A stretch of DNA of 64,000 nt, taken from Beta vulgaris subsp. vulgaris. Taxonomy: Eukaryota > Streptophyta > Magnoliopsida > Caryophyllales > Amaranthaceae. The stretch spans positions 17,879,260-17,943,259 of the forward strand of contig NC_079208.1 of assembly GCF_026745355.1 (NCBI RefSeq), written 5' to 3'. The stretch's first letter is position 1, and each line of letters opens with the position of its first letter. Position numbers and translations under genes: made by a program. Positions 1 to 10,500 of the stretch are shown here, piece by piece. The notes beneath the pieces were generated by a model. The model ran no database searches and was not told where the DNA came from. It worked only from the letters and a program-made list of their open reading frames with translations.

Positions 1-329
1 TATTATATATATTATATATATATTAATTATGATATTATAATATATATTTATAATATATATATATATATATGTATATAATATATTATATTATGTATATATA
101 TTATAATAATATATATGTATGTATATATATATAGTATATATATATATATATTTATATATATATTGTATGTATATATATATGTATATATATATATAATATT
201 ATAATATATATGTATATATACATATATGTATATATATATATATGTATTATGATAATTATATATATATATACATATATGTATATATATATATACATATATA
301 TGTATATATATATACATATATATACATAC
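1..329. repeat. AT-rich (TA)n microsatellite
   Basis: Almost pure TA dinucleotide tract with short TG/CA-containing interruptions. The apparent open frames across it, rich in Tyr and Ile, are composition artefacts. It ends abruptly at the GC-richer sequence near position 330. Confidence 0.95.
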
Positions 330-835
330 CGGTTATAGGGCAGGTTGGTCCGCATGCTGAAAAATCTCGATCCACACCGGTTTGTTACCGGTTTTCACGG
401 TTCGAGAAGCGGTTCGTGGGTCTGGTGGGTTGGGCCGGGCTGGCGGGTCGGCATGAGAATTTTTTTTACATAAAATCTTTAAAATGAATTAAAATATATA
501 CAATTATTAATATTAATGAATAATTTTATTATTTTAAAATTTGATTGAATTATAATATATGCAATTTGATTAAAATATATACAATTTGATTAAAATATAC
601 ACAATTTGGTACAATATTTTCTTGGACTGGGCTAGTTCGGTTCATGGATCGGGCTCGATGGTTTTAGTAGCGGGCTTTAGTAAGCTAGCTCAAGAAATCT
701 GGCCCACGATCCACCCTCCAATTTCACAGTTCGAGTTGGATTGGACCGGGATTTTTGCGGGCCCGACCCACACGGCCCACGAGGTGGGTTGGGCTGGTTG
801 GGCTAGATTGGCTCGCACGGTTGGCCATCTCTAGT
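330..835. mobile_element. GGGC-rich repeat, possible hAT-type non-autonomous element
   Basis: The segment is strikingly richer in G and C than its flanks and contains many variants of GGGCTGG, GGGCC and GGTTGG on one strand. The right edge reads GGCCATCTCTAG, so on the minus strand it starts with CTAGAGATGGCC, which resembles the end of plant hAT-type repeats. An AT-rich core (about 470-610) separates two GC-rich arms. No matching left terminus or 8-bp target duplication could be fixed by eye, so the class is an inference. Confidence 0.35.
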
Positions 836-1123
836 CCTTACTAATCAAATAATTGTTAAATAGGTAGCTTAACCGTAACTAAATATGTACGTACTTATTA
901 TTATTACACATTATTTATATATAGAAATATATGAATTATAAATGTATTGATGTAGTGTGATGAAGCAGAATAGTGGAGAAAGACTTCGAGTAGGAAAAGC
1001 TCCTATATGGGTATTAGTTGAGATAACATGACTAATTTGCTTGTTCTTGTATAGAAACACTTTTCGTCATATACTTCGCATCTAACATGAATGTCATTGG
1101 ATGCATGTTTTGGTAAATTTTAG

Positions 1124-1224
1124 AGTCCGCAAAAAGATAATGGAGTAGCATGTGGCTATTACGTGTTGAGGTGCATGTTCGATATCATCAACCATTGCGC
1201 ACTAACATCGATGATATTCAAGAG
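1124..1224 (+). pseudogene. Ulp1-type cysteine protease (C48) exon remnant of a DNA transposon
   Basis: A 33-codon open stretch follows a TTTTAG acceptor-like site and ends before GTATAT. It contains the peptide DNGVACGYYVLRCMFDII. The CGYYV-R--FDII pattern is the catalytic-Cys segment of the Ulp1-like protease encoded by many plant CACTA and Mutator-like transposons. A second short piece near 2342-2400 (EAFTMDELHEH) resembles the stretch that usually follows it, which implies an intron of about 1.1 kb. The rest of the protease and any transposase were not found, so this is a relic. No coding signal was recognised in 836-1123. Confidence 0.55.
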
Positions 1225-1439
1225 GTATATAACTAATTTATATATATTAGTTTAGATTAGATCGATGGGTAATAGTTAGTTGGTTTAGAAACCAAATTAG
1301 CACATATTCGCAAAAAATGACCAAATTCTACACCAAAACATGGTACTTTGATGCATTTTATATAAATTTGACATATATAGTACAAATATTCATAGAGTAA
1401 GTGATATATGCTTAATTTAGCTAAGAATTAAAATAATAA

Positions 1440-2275
1440 GTTCATATAAGATAAATATTGAATTTTGGGAAGGTATAGGTGATTTTAGGTCTATTTTCCT
1501 CGATTTGTGTCCAATTTATACTTCTCGAGTCATATAAATTCAAAATATATTTTAACATGATAATATGAGTTATAATATAACTAGTGTGTAGATTTTTACG
1601 CTTGCATTTATTGTTGATTGAATTTCGGGAACGTAAATGTGATTTTAGGCATATTTTAGCCGATTCGCATCAAGTTCATAGATTTGGAGTCATTTAACTC
1701 CAATATCTTTGTGTGCATGATGATATGAGGTATAATATAACTAATGTGTAGATTTTTAGGCTTGAATTTATTGTTGGATGCATTTCGGGAACGAAGAGGT
1801 CATTTTAGGCTTATTTTGGCCATTTCACGTCCAATTCTTAGATTTTGAGTGATTTAACTCTAATTTATTTTTGAAAATAATAATATTAGGTATAATATAA
1901 ATATTGTGTAGATTTTTAGGCTTTGATTTGTTGTTGGTTGAATTTCGGCCTACTTTGGCCGATTATTCGCGTTGAATTTGTACTTCTCGAGTCATTTAAC
2001 TTCAAGTTCTATTTGAACATGATAATATGAGGTACAAGAAAACTAATGTGTATAGTTTTTTAAGCTTGCAACTTTTGTTGATTGAATTTCGATAAGGTAT
2101 ATGTGATTTTAGGCCTATGTTCGCTGATTTGCGTCTGATTTGTACATTTTAAGTCATTAACTCCTATTTCTTTTTTAACATGATAATATGAGGTATAATA
2201 TTACTAGTGTGTAGATTTTGGTCTTGCAGTTGTTGTTGATCGAATTTCGAGAAGGTATATGTAAGTTTTAGAACT
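1440..2275. repeat. Tandem array of ~160-bp degenerate units
   Basis: The phrase TTGAATTTCGGGAA(C/G)G recurs near 1448, 1615, 1777, 1935, 2079 and 2238, at spacings of about 145-167 bp. Each occurrence is followed by a GATTTTAGGC-like and a CCGATT-like block. Between these lie matching blocks reading ATGATAATATGAGGTATAATAT and GTGTAGATTTTTAGGCTTG. This gives about 5.5 units, each diverged. The array fills most of the intron-like interval between the two Ulp1 pieces, so it probably belongs to the same decayed transposon. Confidence 0.75.
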
Positions 2276-2398
2276 AGCTAGAACTACGATAAATGATTGA
2301 ATTCTTATATTATATGTTTTATTTCATGGTTATTTTGCAAGGTTTATATCAATAACACACCAAGATTGGAGGCCTTCACCATGGATGAACTACATGAA

Positions 2399-3480
2399 CA
2401 CTAGTGGAAAAAAATGTAAGAGCTGCGGTTAAAACAACCCTAAGGGCTGCATTTTTGGCCAGCAGCCCTTCACTAAAAGTGAAGGGCTGTGTTTTTTACC
2501 CGCAGCCCTTCACAATGAACGGCTACGGTTGAGGCCCAAAAACGCAGCCCTTCCATATTGGAAGGGTTGCGGTTTTGTGCCTAAAACGCAGTCCTTCTTT
2601 GTACAAAGGGCTGCAGTTTTGGAACAAAACCGCAGCCCTTTCGACCCATAAAATTTTTTTTTTTTGACCGAGTACCACCTTCTCTTGTTCAATCCAAAAT
2701 AAATTCTACAAACTGCGTTTTGCATTCTTAAACAAAACAAAGAGAGGAAAAACAATGTAATTTTCACCTTTAAGAGTACAATTATTTATACATCTATCAT
2801 CTTTCACCAAATAATCGGAACGAAAATGAAAAAAAATGGAACGAAAATACAAATTGGCATTAGCAACACTATTATTCCCAAAAATGAACGAAAATGAAAA
2901 AAATGGAACAAAAATGAAAAAAAAGAACAAAAATGAAAAAAAAGGAACAAAAACGAAAATACAGAAGAGAAAAAATTATAGATCTGAAAATACATGAACA
3001 TTAATTAAAACAAAAATATAGAAATTATAGATCTAAGAAGGACGAACGAACTACGAACGAGGAGGCCGAACGAGGAACAATGGAGGGTGGTAAATCGTGA
3101 AATTGCGCGTACCCGTAAAGCAAAGCGTTGAAGGCGATAATGTCGACGTTGCGGGCATCGAGGAGGAAGCGGAACGAGCGAGAAAAGTCGCCAGATTCGG
3201 AGAAATGGGTGATGAGAGAGGTGGCGAGGTAGGTGTCGAGGACATGGCCGGATTTGAAGAAATGAGCGTAGGTTTGGTCGGTGAGTGAAGGAGAGAAGAG
3301 AGAAAGAGAGCGTTTAAGAGCTTGAGGAGGAGAAGGGAGGAGGGTGAGAGAGAAGGAGGAGAAGGCGGAGGGTGAGAGAGAAGGGAGGAGAAGGGACGTG
3401 AGAGAGGAGAGAGAATGAGGAAGAGGAGAAGGGACGTGAAAGAGGAGAGAGAATGAGGGAATTCATTTCAAATATATTGA
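2399..3480 (+). mobile_element. CACTA-type element, left end with subterminal repeats, right end lost
   Basis: The sequence begins CACTAGTGGAAAAA, the typical CACTA-superfamily terminus. About 240 bp follow in which the short motif AAGGGCTGCGGTTTT and its reverse complement alternate at least eight times, the usual transposase-binding subterminal structure. The preceding three bases (GAA) would be the target duplication. The internal part carries a captured host-gene fragment in a purine-rich plus-strand stretch. No inverted CACTA terminus or mirror subterminal repeats were found to the right, so the element appears truncated; 3480 is only where its character fades. It lies directly after the Ulp1-like remnant. 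Confidence 0.7.
3096..3335 (-). pseudogene. Captured pentatricopeptide-repeat (PPR) gene fragment inside CACTA element
   Basis: Read on the minus strand from about 3335, one frame stays open and gives PPR-like sequence. It includes LTDQTYAHFFKSGHVLDTYL, then SLITHFSESGDFSRSFRFL, then RNVDIIAFNALLYGYAQF. This is the pattern of a plant PPR repeat: a helix ending in a KSG-like turn, a LI--YS-SGD- helix, and a -D---FNAL--GYA helix. PPR proteins bind organelle RNA, but this is only one to two repeats without a signal for expression. It is more GC-rich than its surroundings, as expected for host exon sequence taken up by a transposon. No intact PPR gene is present in the window. Confidence 0.6.
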
Positions 3481-4365
3481 GCATTGAACCTCAACCTAAC
3501 ATCAGCTTCTCATCTTCATCGCTTTCAATCTCTCACTCTCTCTTGTATATGTCACTTAATGACGATACTCTCTATATAGCTATAAAATTTGATGCAATTG
3601 GGACTAACTAGGGAAAAGTGTAGTGTCTATTTCATAAACAGGAGCAAATCGGGTGGAGGAAAAATGCATAGCACTTCAAAGAAGAAATTATAGTTGTAAA
3701 TTTAACTTAACTCAACATACATACAATCAGGCATAATTAAACTTGTATTATCGGAATAAACATATTATATGGAAACCCTAATTATAAAGAATCCCCAATT
3801 TCTAAAACTCTAATGTGTTGAGAATCCTACTTTTCAAAATTGGATTTCATGTTTTACCTTAAGTTGATGGAACTGGCAATATATTTTTCCAGAGTTTAAC
3901 GCACATGAAGCTTATATCCCCATTTCAATTATTTTGAAGATAGGACTCAAAAAAATTGTCGAATTGGTAGTTGAAGTTGTAAGAAGCGGTTTTGCTATAA
4001 TATACGAGAGTTAACCATAAATGAGGGCCTAATTTTTTTGCTAAAAATTGCAGTTTACTCACCCTAGTTGTAAATTTTGCAGTTTGCTCACTATAATTAC
4101 AAATCTATTAACATGGCCTACTAACTTTCTGTTATTTAATTAAAATATTAAAAGTTGCACAAGAATCTAGGAGAAGCAATAAAGGAGCGGTATTTTTGGC
4201 TCCCACATTACTTCCTCTCGTTTGTTCTATTCTATATAGAAGTAAAACAAAGAAATCAAGCCCACTTTAACACTTATTATATTCTCTGCAAGTGGAATAA
4301 AACTTTCACTTTCTTCCTCAAAGCTTTCATTTATTTCTCTTTAATTGGTTGAAGACAAAGATGGC
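3481..4365. other. Intergenic, no feature recognised
   Basis: AT-rich sequence with no long open frame, repeat boundary or RNA gene that I can support. A TATA-like CTATATAG near 4231 lies about 130 bp before the proposed start codon of the next gene and could be its promoter. Confidence 0.5.
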
Positions 4366-5151
4366 ATGGGGAAACAAAGCACAAAGGAACATTCCAAATC
4401 TTTCTCCTCCCGAAAGTATATTCTTAACTACTTTCATGCACTACTTAAATTCCTTTCTTTTTTTGGTAAGTGTTATTGTTGTAAAGTATGGTTGTTTTGT
4501 TGTTCTTTTTGTATGATATCATCAAAATGAAGAATAAGCAATTTGAAGATATATTTTTTTTGCCTAATTATGTTTGAAACATGTGAGTACTGTGAGTAAT
4601 ATAACATTTGAAGCTATCAGGAATTAGGGTTTCAATTTTTTTATTATGTTGATTGCTTTATATATATTCTCCAATAAAATAAGCCTTAGTTCAATTTAAA
4701 ACTTGTTTACATGGAAATTATGATTTGCTAAAGTAGGATTTGTTAAAAGTAGAATTTGTCAAAGTATAATTTGTGTAAAAAATTTAGTTTTTTAAAATTG
4801 TGCATAGGACTGACTGCCCTAGATGATGCACTACCCCTGTGCCGTGAGCAAAACATCCTATGCTTCCACATATTTTCATGGCTGGATTGGGAAGCTCAGA
4901 TCAATGTGTTGCTGACTTGCAAGAAATGGAGAATTTGGTGTCAGTTGAGGCAGCTTTCCTATCATGAACATCCTTACTTTGGAACTGATAGTAAGTTTAA
5001 GGTTTGGGTCCCTGAAAGATATTATTTACAACAATGGAGTGGATCTGATGGCTTGGCTCTCCAAAGACATGATTGTGTATTTCGATTGCTTCCCTTAGAT
5101 TCAAGGAGGACTAATGTGTTATACGTTATGTATGTGGGAGGTGGTGGGTAG
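4366..5151 (+). CDS. Possible two-exon gene, small F-box-like protein
   Basis: Exon 1 (4366-4465) starts MGKQSTKEHSKSFSSRKY and ends at G|GTAAGT. The acceptor is TGCATAG at 4801-4807, and exon 2 (4808-5151) ends in a TAG stop. Phases agree and the product is 147 residues. The middle (about residues 35-75) contains LPLCREQNILCFHIFSWLDW and, further on, NVLLTCKKWR. This spacing resembles an F-box: a leucine-rich helix, then L-CK-WR. F-box proteins recruit targets to SCF ubiquitin ligases, but no substrate-binding repeats follow. The C-terminal half (residues 76-147) is unrecognised and ends in a glycine run. It could be a genuine small gene, a fragment of a larger F-box gene, or chance. The clean splice signals and in-frame join are the main support. 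Confidence 0.4.
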
Positions 5152-6331
5152 GCAGTTGAAGTTTTTTGGGCCTGTAGTTGCCTGTTGTTAAGCTTTTTAT
5201 GATTTCAGATAGGTTTTCTTAGGATGGTTGTCATAGCCATATGTAGAAGTTGAATGTGATTTAAGTTAGCTTTTTGTTTTTGGCATTTGTCACTGTTATG
5301 ACATCCTTGTTTTGATTGCTTTTAAAATAATTAAAGTAGCTATATTTAGAAAATAATATTAACCATGATGGTTACGAAAAGTTTGGGATAAACATAATTA
5401 GTATCTAATAAAATGAGATTAAAATTTAGGTTCCCTGCATCTTGATTGCATAAATATCATATTATCGAAAATTAGTCTTATGTGTTTAATAAACCAACAT
5501 AGATCAACTTTTAGAATGCATGAACACAATTGTTTGGTGATTTATTTGCATAAAACTCGAACTTGGATCGTATTAAGTTGAAGTCACCTACGGGCAAATT
5601 TTGTCCTGATCATATTGTACCCTCAACCCCGAAATCAATATTTGATCATCGACCAATTATGAAGTCATAACGGAAAAATTTACATTACATAAGTCTCTAA
5701 GATGTCCCTACAATTTACCAAATATTCATTTAGGTTTATAAATCTTTCTTTAAAAACTTATTCACAATTTCTTTTTCAAAACATTTTTAAAACTAAAATC
5801 TTTTAATTGAGGTAGTCAAATCTGCATTTATCTCGCATATTTGCAATTTTCTTTCTCCTACTTCTATTGTCTCCCCTCTACCATTTTCAATTTTCCTTAC
5901 ATTTACATTACTTCACTCAACCGTTTGTGTTTTGGTCTGTGCAAAAGCAAAATGTAATCAAACAAAAAATAGATCGATTGTATCTATTGGGAAAGATAAA
6001 ATATGATTAGGTATATTAAAAAATTAGGTGACAGGGATGTTGAACTTTTATATTGAATTGCATGTATATGGTAACTTGTCATTAGTCATTATCCACTTTT
6101 TAAGAAAGAGTGAGGAAGTTAATAAAAAGAAAAAGGAAAAAAAGTTGTCATTTACCATAATCATTGTTTTGCATATTGCTGATTATGCTGAAAAATAAGA
6201 CAGATAATCTTAGTTCCAAGAATTGTGCTTTGAGCCACCTACTAGAGTGATTAATGTTTAAAGCCCAATATTGGGATAACGAAAAAGTTATATAGCAACA
6301 TGGAGAAGCTATTTTCATCCAATTTTTACAC
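5152..6331. other. Intergenic, no feature recognised
   Basis: AT-rich with short homopolymers. No open frame with recognisable similarity, no clear inverted-repeat termini and no RNA gene were seen. It presumably holds the 3' end of the preceding gene. Confidence 0.5.
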
Positions 6332-6334
6332 TAA

Positions 6335-6652
6335 GGCTCCGTTTGGTAGGGCGTAAAACGTTTTTCCGGAAAACTGTTTTCCTCTGTTTTCAGTTTTACA
6401 TTGTTTGGTTGGCAAAAGAGTGTAAAACCATTTTCCCCTAAAATTACTCTCCTAATGAAGGGAAAACTATTTTTCTTATCTTTCTTGTACAATCCTCTCA
6501 CTACCTCCTTACTTTCTCTTTCATTTCATCATCTTTCTTACATCGAACCAAACAACGGAAAACTAATTTTGGAATTGTGTTTTCCATTGTAAATTGTTTT
6601 CCATGAAAATCATTTTACATTAAAAGTGTTTTACGCCCTACCAAACAGAGCC
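6335..6652. mobile_element. Tourist-like MITE, copy 1 (inverted relative to copies 2 and 3)
   Basis: Terminal inverted repeats begin GGCTCCGTTTGGTAGGGCGT and end in its near-exact complement. TAA at 6332-6334 and 6653-6655 is the 3-bp target duplication typical of PIF/Harbinger-type Tourist MITEs. The interior is palindrome-rich (GGAAAA/TTTTCC blocks) with no coding capacity. Its internal order, with GGAAAACTG first and CATGAAAATCATTTTACA last, is the reverse of the next two copies. Confidence 0.9.
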
Positions 6653-6655
6653 TAA

Positions 6656-7012
6656 GGCTCCGTTTGGTAGGGCGTAAAATATTTTCAGTGTAAAATGATT
6701 TTCATGGAAAACAATTTACAATGGAAAACACAATTCCAAATTTAGTTTTCTGTTGTTTGATTCGATGTAAAAAAAATGATGAAATGAAAGGAAAATGAAA
6801 GGGAAAGTAAGGAGGTAGTGAGAGGAGTGTACAAGAGAAAGAAGGAAAATAGTTTTACCTTCATTTTCAAAGGAAAATGGTTTTCCATCCTTGGGAGAGT
6901 AATTTTATCCCAAGGGAAAATGATTTTACACTCTTTTGCCAACCAATGTAAAACTGAAAATAGAGGAAAACAGTTTTCCGGGAAAACGTTTTACGCCCTA
7001 CCAAACGGAGCC
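6656..7012. mobile_element. Tourist-like MITE, copy 2
   Basis: It has the same termini as copy 1 and is separated from it by a single TAA (6653-6655) and from copy 3 by a single TAA (7013-7015). It is in the same orientation as copy 3. Confidence 0.9.
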
Positions 7013-7015
7013 TAA

Positions 7016-7374
7016 GGCTCCGTTTGGTAGGACGTAAAACATTTTTAGTGTAAAATAATTTTCATGGAAAACAATTTACAATGGAAAACACAATTCCAAA
7101 ATTAGTTTTCCGTTGTTTGGTTCGATGTAAGAAAAATGTGAAATGAAAGGAAAATGAAAGGGAAAGTAAGGAGGTAGTGAGAGGAGTGTACAAGATAGAT
7201 AAGGAAAAGAGTTTTCCCTTCATTTTGAAAAGAAAATAATTTTCATCATTAGGAAAGTAATTTTACCCCAAGGGAAAATTGTTTTACACTCTTTTACCAA
7301 CCAAACAATGTAAAACCGAAAATAGAGGAAAACAGTTTTCCGAGAAAACGTTTTACACCCTACCAAGCGGAGCC
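7016..7374. mobile_element. Tourist-like MITE, copy 3
   Basis: Termini GGCTCCGTTTGGTAGG and CCTACCAAGCGGAGCC are flanked by TAA at 7013-7015 and 7375-7377. It ends about 150 bp downstream of the mTERF stop codon, so it may overlap the 3' untranslated region of that gene. Confidence 0.9.
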
Positions 7375-7528
7375 TAAGATATCGCAATTTTTCCACATAG
7401 AGCATGACCAAAATTTTGATTTTTATATATTCACAAGGGCCCGACAATATTATGTACAGTAATGTAGATCTAACTTCTACGAAAGTAGTTTAGCACAAAA
7501 TATATTTTTACATCAGAACTCGGATGTT

Positions 7529-10500
7529 TTACCCCATGGAGACGTGCATTCCGTCAAGTCCCAAATAATCAGTGGCAAATTCGTCATCATTTTTGGCTAA
7601 CATATCTTTCAAACTACAGTTAACATTCATGCCTCTTAGCACTAAAAACCTGGGTTTTATCCTTTTTTCCATTGAATAGCTAAAGTATCTGGGATAGTAC
7701 AAAACCTCCTTCACCGACTTGCCCATGGTATTGACTAGGAACTCCAGCTTTGGTCTCAAGACTTCTTCAGTGTTGTAGCCAAGCAGAGGAGAGAATCGTA
7801 CAATCATTGAAGCGATATTTCTCTCCGTTAACCCAGACTTCATCAAATACCTGAGTCTGTCCAGCACAGGAAGAAACATAATACAGTAAGACTGGCATCA
7901 GTAAAAGACTGGAATCGGATGGGAAATATGTCCATGACAAAACATATTTCCTTATGAATTTTATCCTAGACCTTCTATTTTATTTCTCTGGAGATGGGGG
8001 AAAGGGGTGCCCAAACATCATTAGCTGCAAATATGATTATACCTTGTTTCTTTTTTCTAGGAAAATTTGTCAAAAACCACTCTTTTATAAACACTTTTTT
8101 GTCACAAACCACCTTTTCAAAAAATTGGGCACGCAGCCACCTTTTTGTTCTTTTATTGGTGGGAAGCTACCACTTGCAAGTATCCCATGGTTGACTCAAC
8201 TTTTCCGGCATTCATCCTCACGTGCAACGCCTGTGAGGTCATTAAAACCCCTGCACCCCTTTTTTCAGATTCCCACCCCTCCAATTCTTCCTCCTTCACT
8301 CCTCACTTTTTCCTATCGTCGTCATCCATCGACCCCCAACACCTAGCACCACGACTGCTACTCTCATGCTGCCACAGCACCCTGACCCTCGCAGCATGCC
8401 CCTCCTCCTCCCTCCTCTCTCTGCTGCCTGTGTGGCTGCAGCCTTGCTGCTGTTAACCCCATCCCCTCGCCTGCCGCACTGCCGGCCAGCACCTCCCTGC
8501 AAAGGCCTGATTAACATCCTAGATTCATGCTACACTCAAGCTCCTTACTACCGTTTTCAGTTTTGAGCAAAACCTGGAAAAATCAACTCGGTTTTTCACT
8601 CTAAACAAAATACTAACCTCATATTCTAAATAAGTGCAAAGGTTTTGGAAGAAATGCGGGAGAAATGTGGAAGAAATTGGGTGCAAAGGGGAACTTTTGG
8701 AAGAAAATGGATGGTCGATGCCGAAATATTCTAGTCAACTGTCGGAATCTGGCAAGTGGTGGCTTTTCACAAAAAAAGATCAAAAAGGTGGCTAGGTGCT
8801 CAATTTTTTTAATGGATGGTTTGTGACAAAAAAAAAGTGACTAAAAGCCAAAAGGTGGTTTCTAACAAAAAAAAAATTCTATTTCTTTCAACCGGATGGG
8901 GGAATGACAATCATGTCATCACAATATCGTTTCCGAAACAGGTAGAACGACAAAATGCTTAATAAAATATCAAAGCTCAAACACAGCGACTCTAGTTTTT
9001 TGGCAGTCTTTCAACATAATTTAACCTTTAAAGTGAACTTGACTAAGATTATATTTACTCGGCAATTGAAAGTCTCACCTTGGCATGACAGATTTGTCAA
9101 TGTCTAATACGAAGAACTCAGGGTATTTCTTTATAACCCGAGGCAATTCTTGTTTCAAAATGCCCAAGCCAGTCAAGAACTCAAGCTTCTGCTGAAGGGT
9201 ATCTTTGCTTCGCGTAGCAAAAATTTCAGGGCAACGAGCTAGGATCTTACCAATGCTATCCTTGTCAAATCCCAAATCTTGCAAAAAACCAACCACCTAC
9301 ATAGAAAGCCTTCCATTAAGGTAACAAAGAATGATGAACCAGCCTACTGACATTAATGAAATCAGAGAACAACAGAAGTTACATAACTCATTTGGCATGA
9401 AGGATAAAAAAAATTCCCCGGGAAAAAAATAATTGGTGAGCAGCTCAAATCAACGCAGATTTCATATGTAAGAAAATTCTATAGGAACCATATCTTCAGC
9501 AATAAAGTAATGATTCCAAGTAAAATGCAAAACTTCCATGGGCCAGAACAAGCAGCACTAAGTTACCTTCCGGAACTCCTCGGGTCTCTGCAGTAGAAGC
9601 TGAGGACTCGTAGCTATAACCTTTCCCAGTTTTGTGGTTCTGACACCTAGGTCATCGAGCTGTTCCACCATTGGCTTTAGCTTCCCAAATGAACAGCCCA
9701 GCAGAAGTGGCCAGTCCATGATTGCTCGCTCTATGCTGATTTTTGGTACCTGTCATGATCAGATCCATCATAAGTACAAATGAACAAGAGAATTAAGCAC
9801 GGCTAGTGTTGAGCACTAAACACACATCATTTCAATTACCGGAATTCAATTGTGGAAGGTTGATAGCAAATTTCAGTTGCAAATTATTCGTTTGGAAAAC
9901 ATTAGAAACTTGAAATCTGGAACTCCGATTCCACTCTAATGAGTAATGATTGGATCGTAATTGAGGCTTCGATTCTAATATTGAATATTTTCAACAATTT
10001 AGTGAGATTAACTAGCACTTGGCACAATTGTATATAAAGTGGTTTTCTTAAATTGGCTCATATTCAAAAATTAATCCTCACTAGCCCATTTGATGCCAAT
10101 TAAGTAGTTAAACCTTGGAATCACTATATCGGCCACTAAGGACCACCAAAAACAACCACCCATCACCATTATCTTCAATCATCACAGACTATACCCAAAA
10201 AAAAGAATATAACCTAAACAAACATCAACCAAAACTTGACCCTAAAAACAACCAAATTTCTTACAAATGCTTTGGAATCCATCTTCGCATATCAACCACC
10301 GTAGATGCCACCCAAAACTTACACCATTTCAGCCAGATATCAATAGTCAGCGAGTACATCTGTCAGCACTAGTGAATTAACAAAAACGGGAACAAAAACT
10401 CTAACCTTAATCTACTATTTGTCTCTTCCCTGACGGCACGAATCCACTCTGCAGCACCCCTCTGATTCCAGTAACCAGCTGCATCTGTTTGTCAGCAGCT

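Noticed and set aside
48..355. Open frames of Tyr/Ile-rich peptides in the first 350 bases
   Set aside because: They are translations of a TA microsatellite and carry no protein signal.
2399..2640. Reading the GCTGCGG repeats at 2.4 kb and 50.3 kb as CRISPR-like or satellite arrays
   Set aside because: The repeats alternate in orientation, vary in spacing and sit next to CACTA termini, which fits subterminal transposase-binding repeats.
8145..8566. Overlapping open frames on both strands in mTERF intron 6
   Set aside because: They lie inside a foldback element in a C-rich stretch, have no recognisable domains and oppose one another.
10115..10372. 85-residue plus-strand open frame in mTERF intron 4
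   Set aside because: Antisense to an intron, low-complexity Asn/His/Thr-rich, no family; probably chance.
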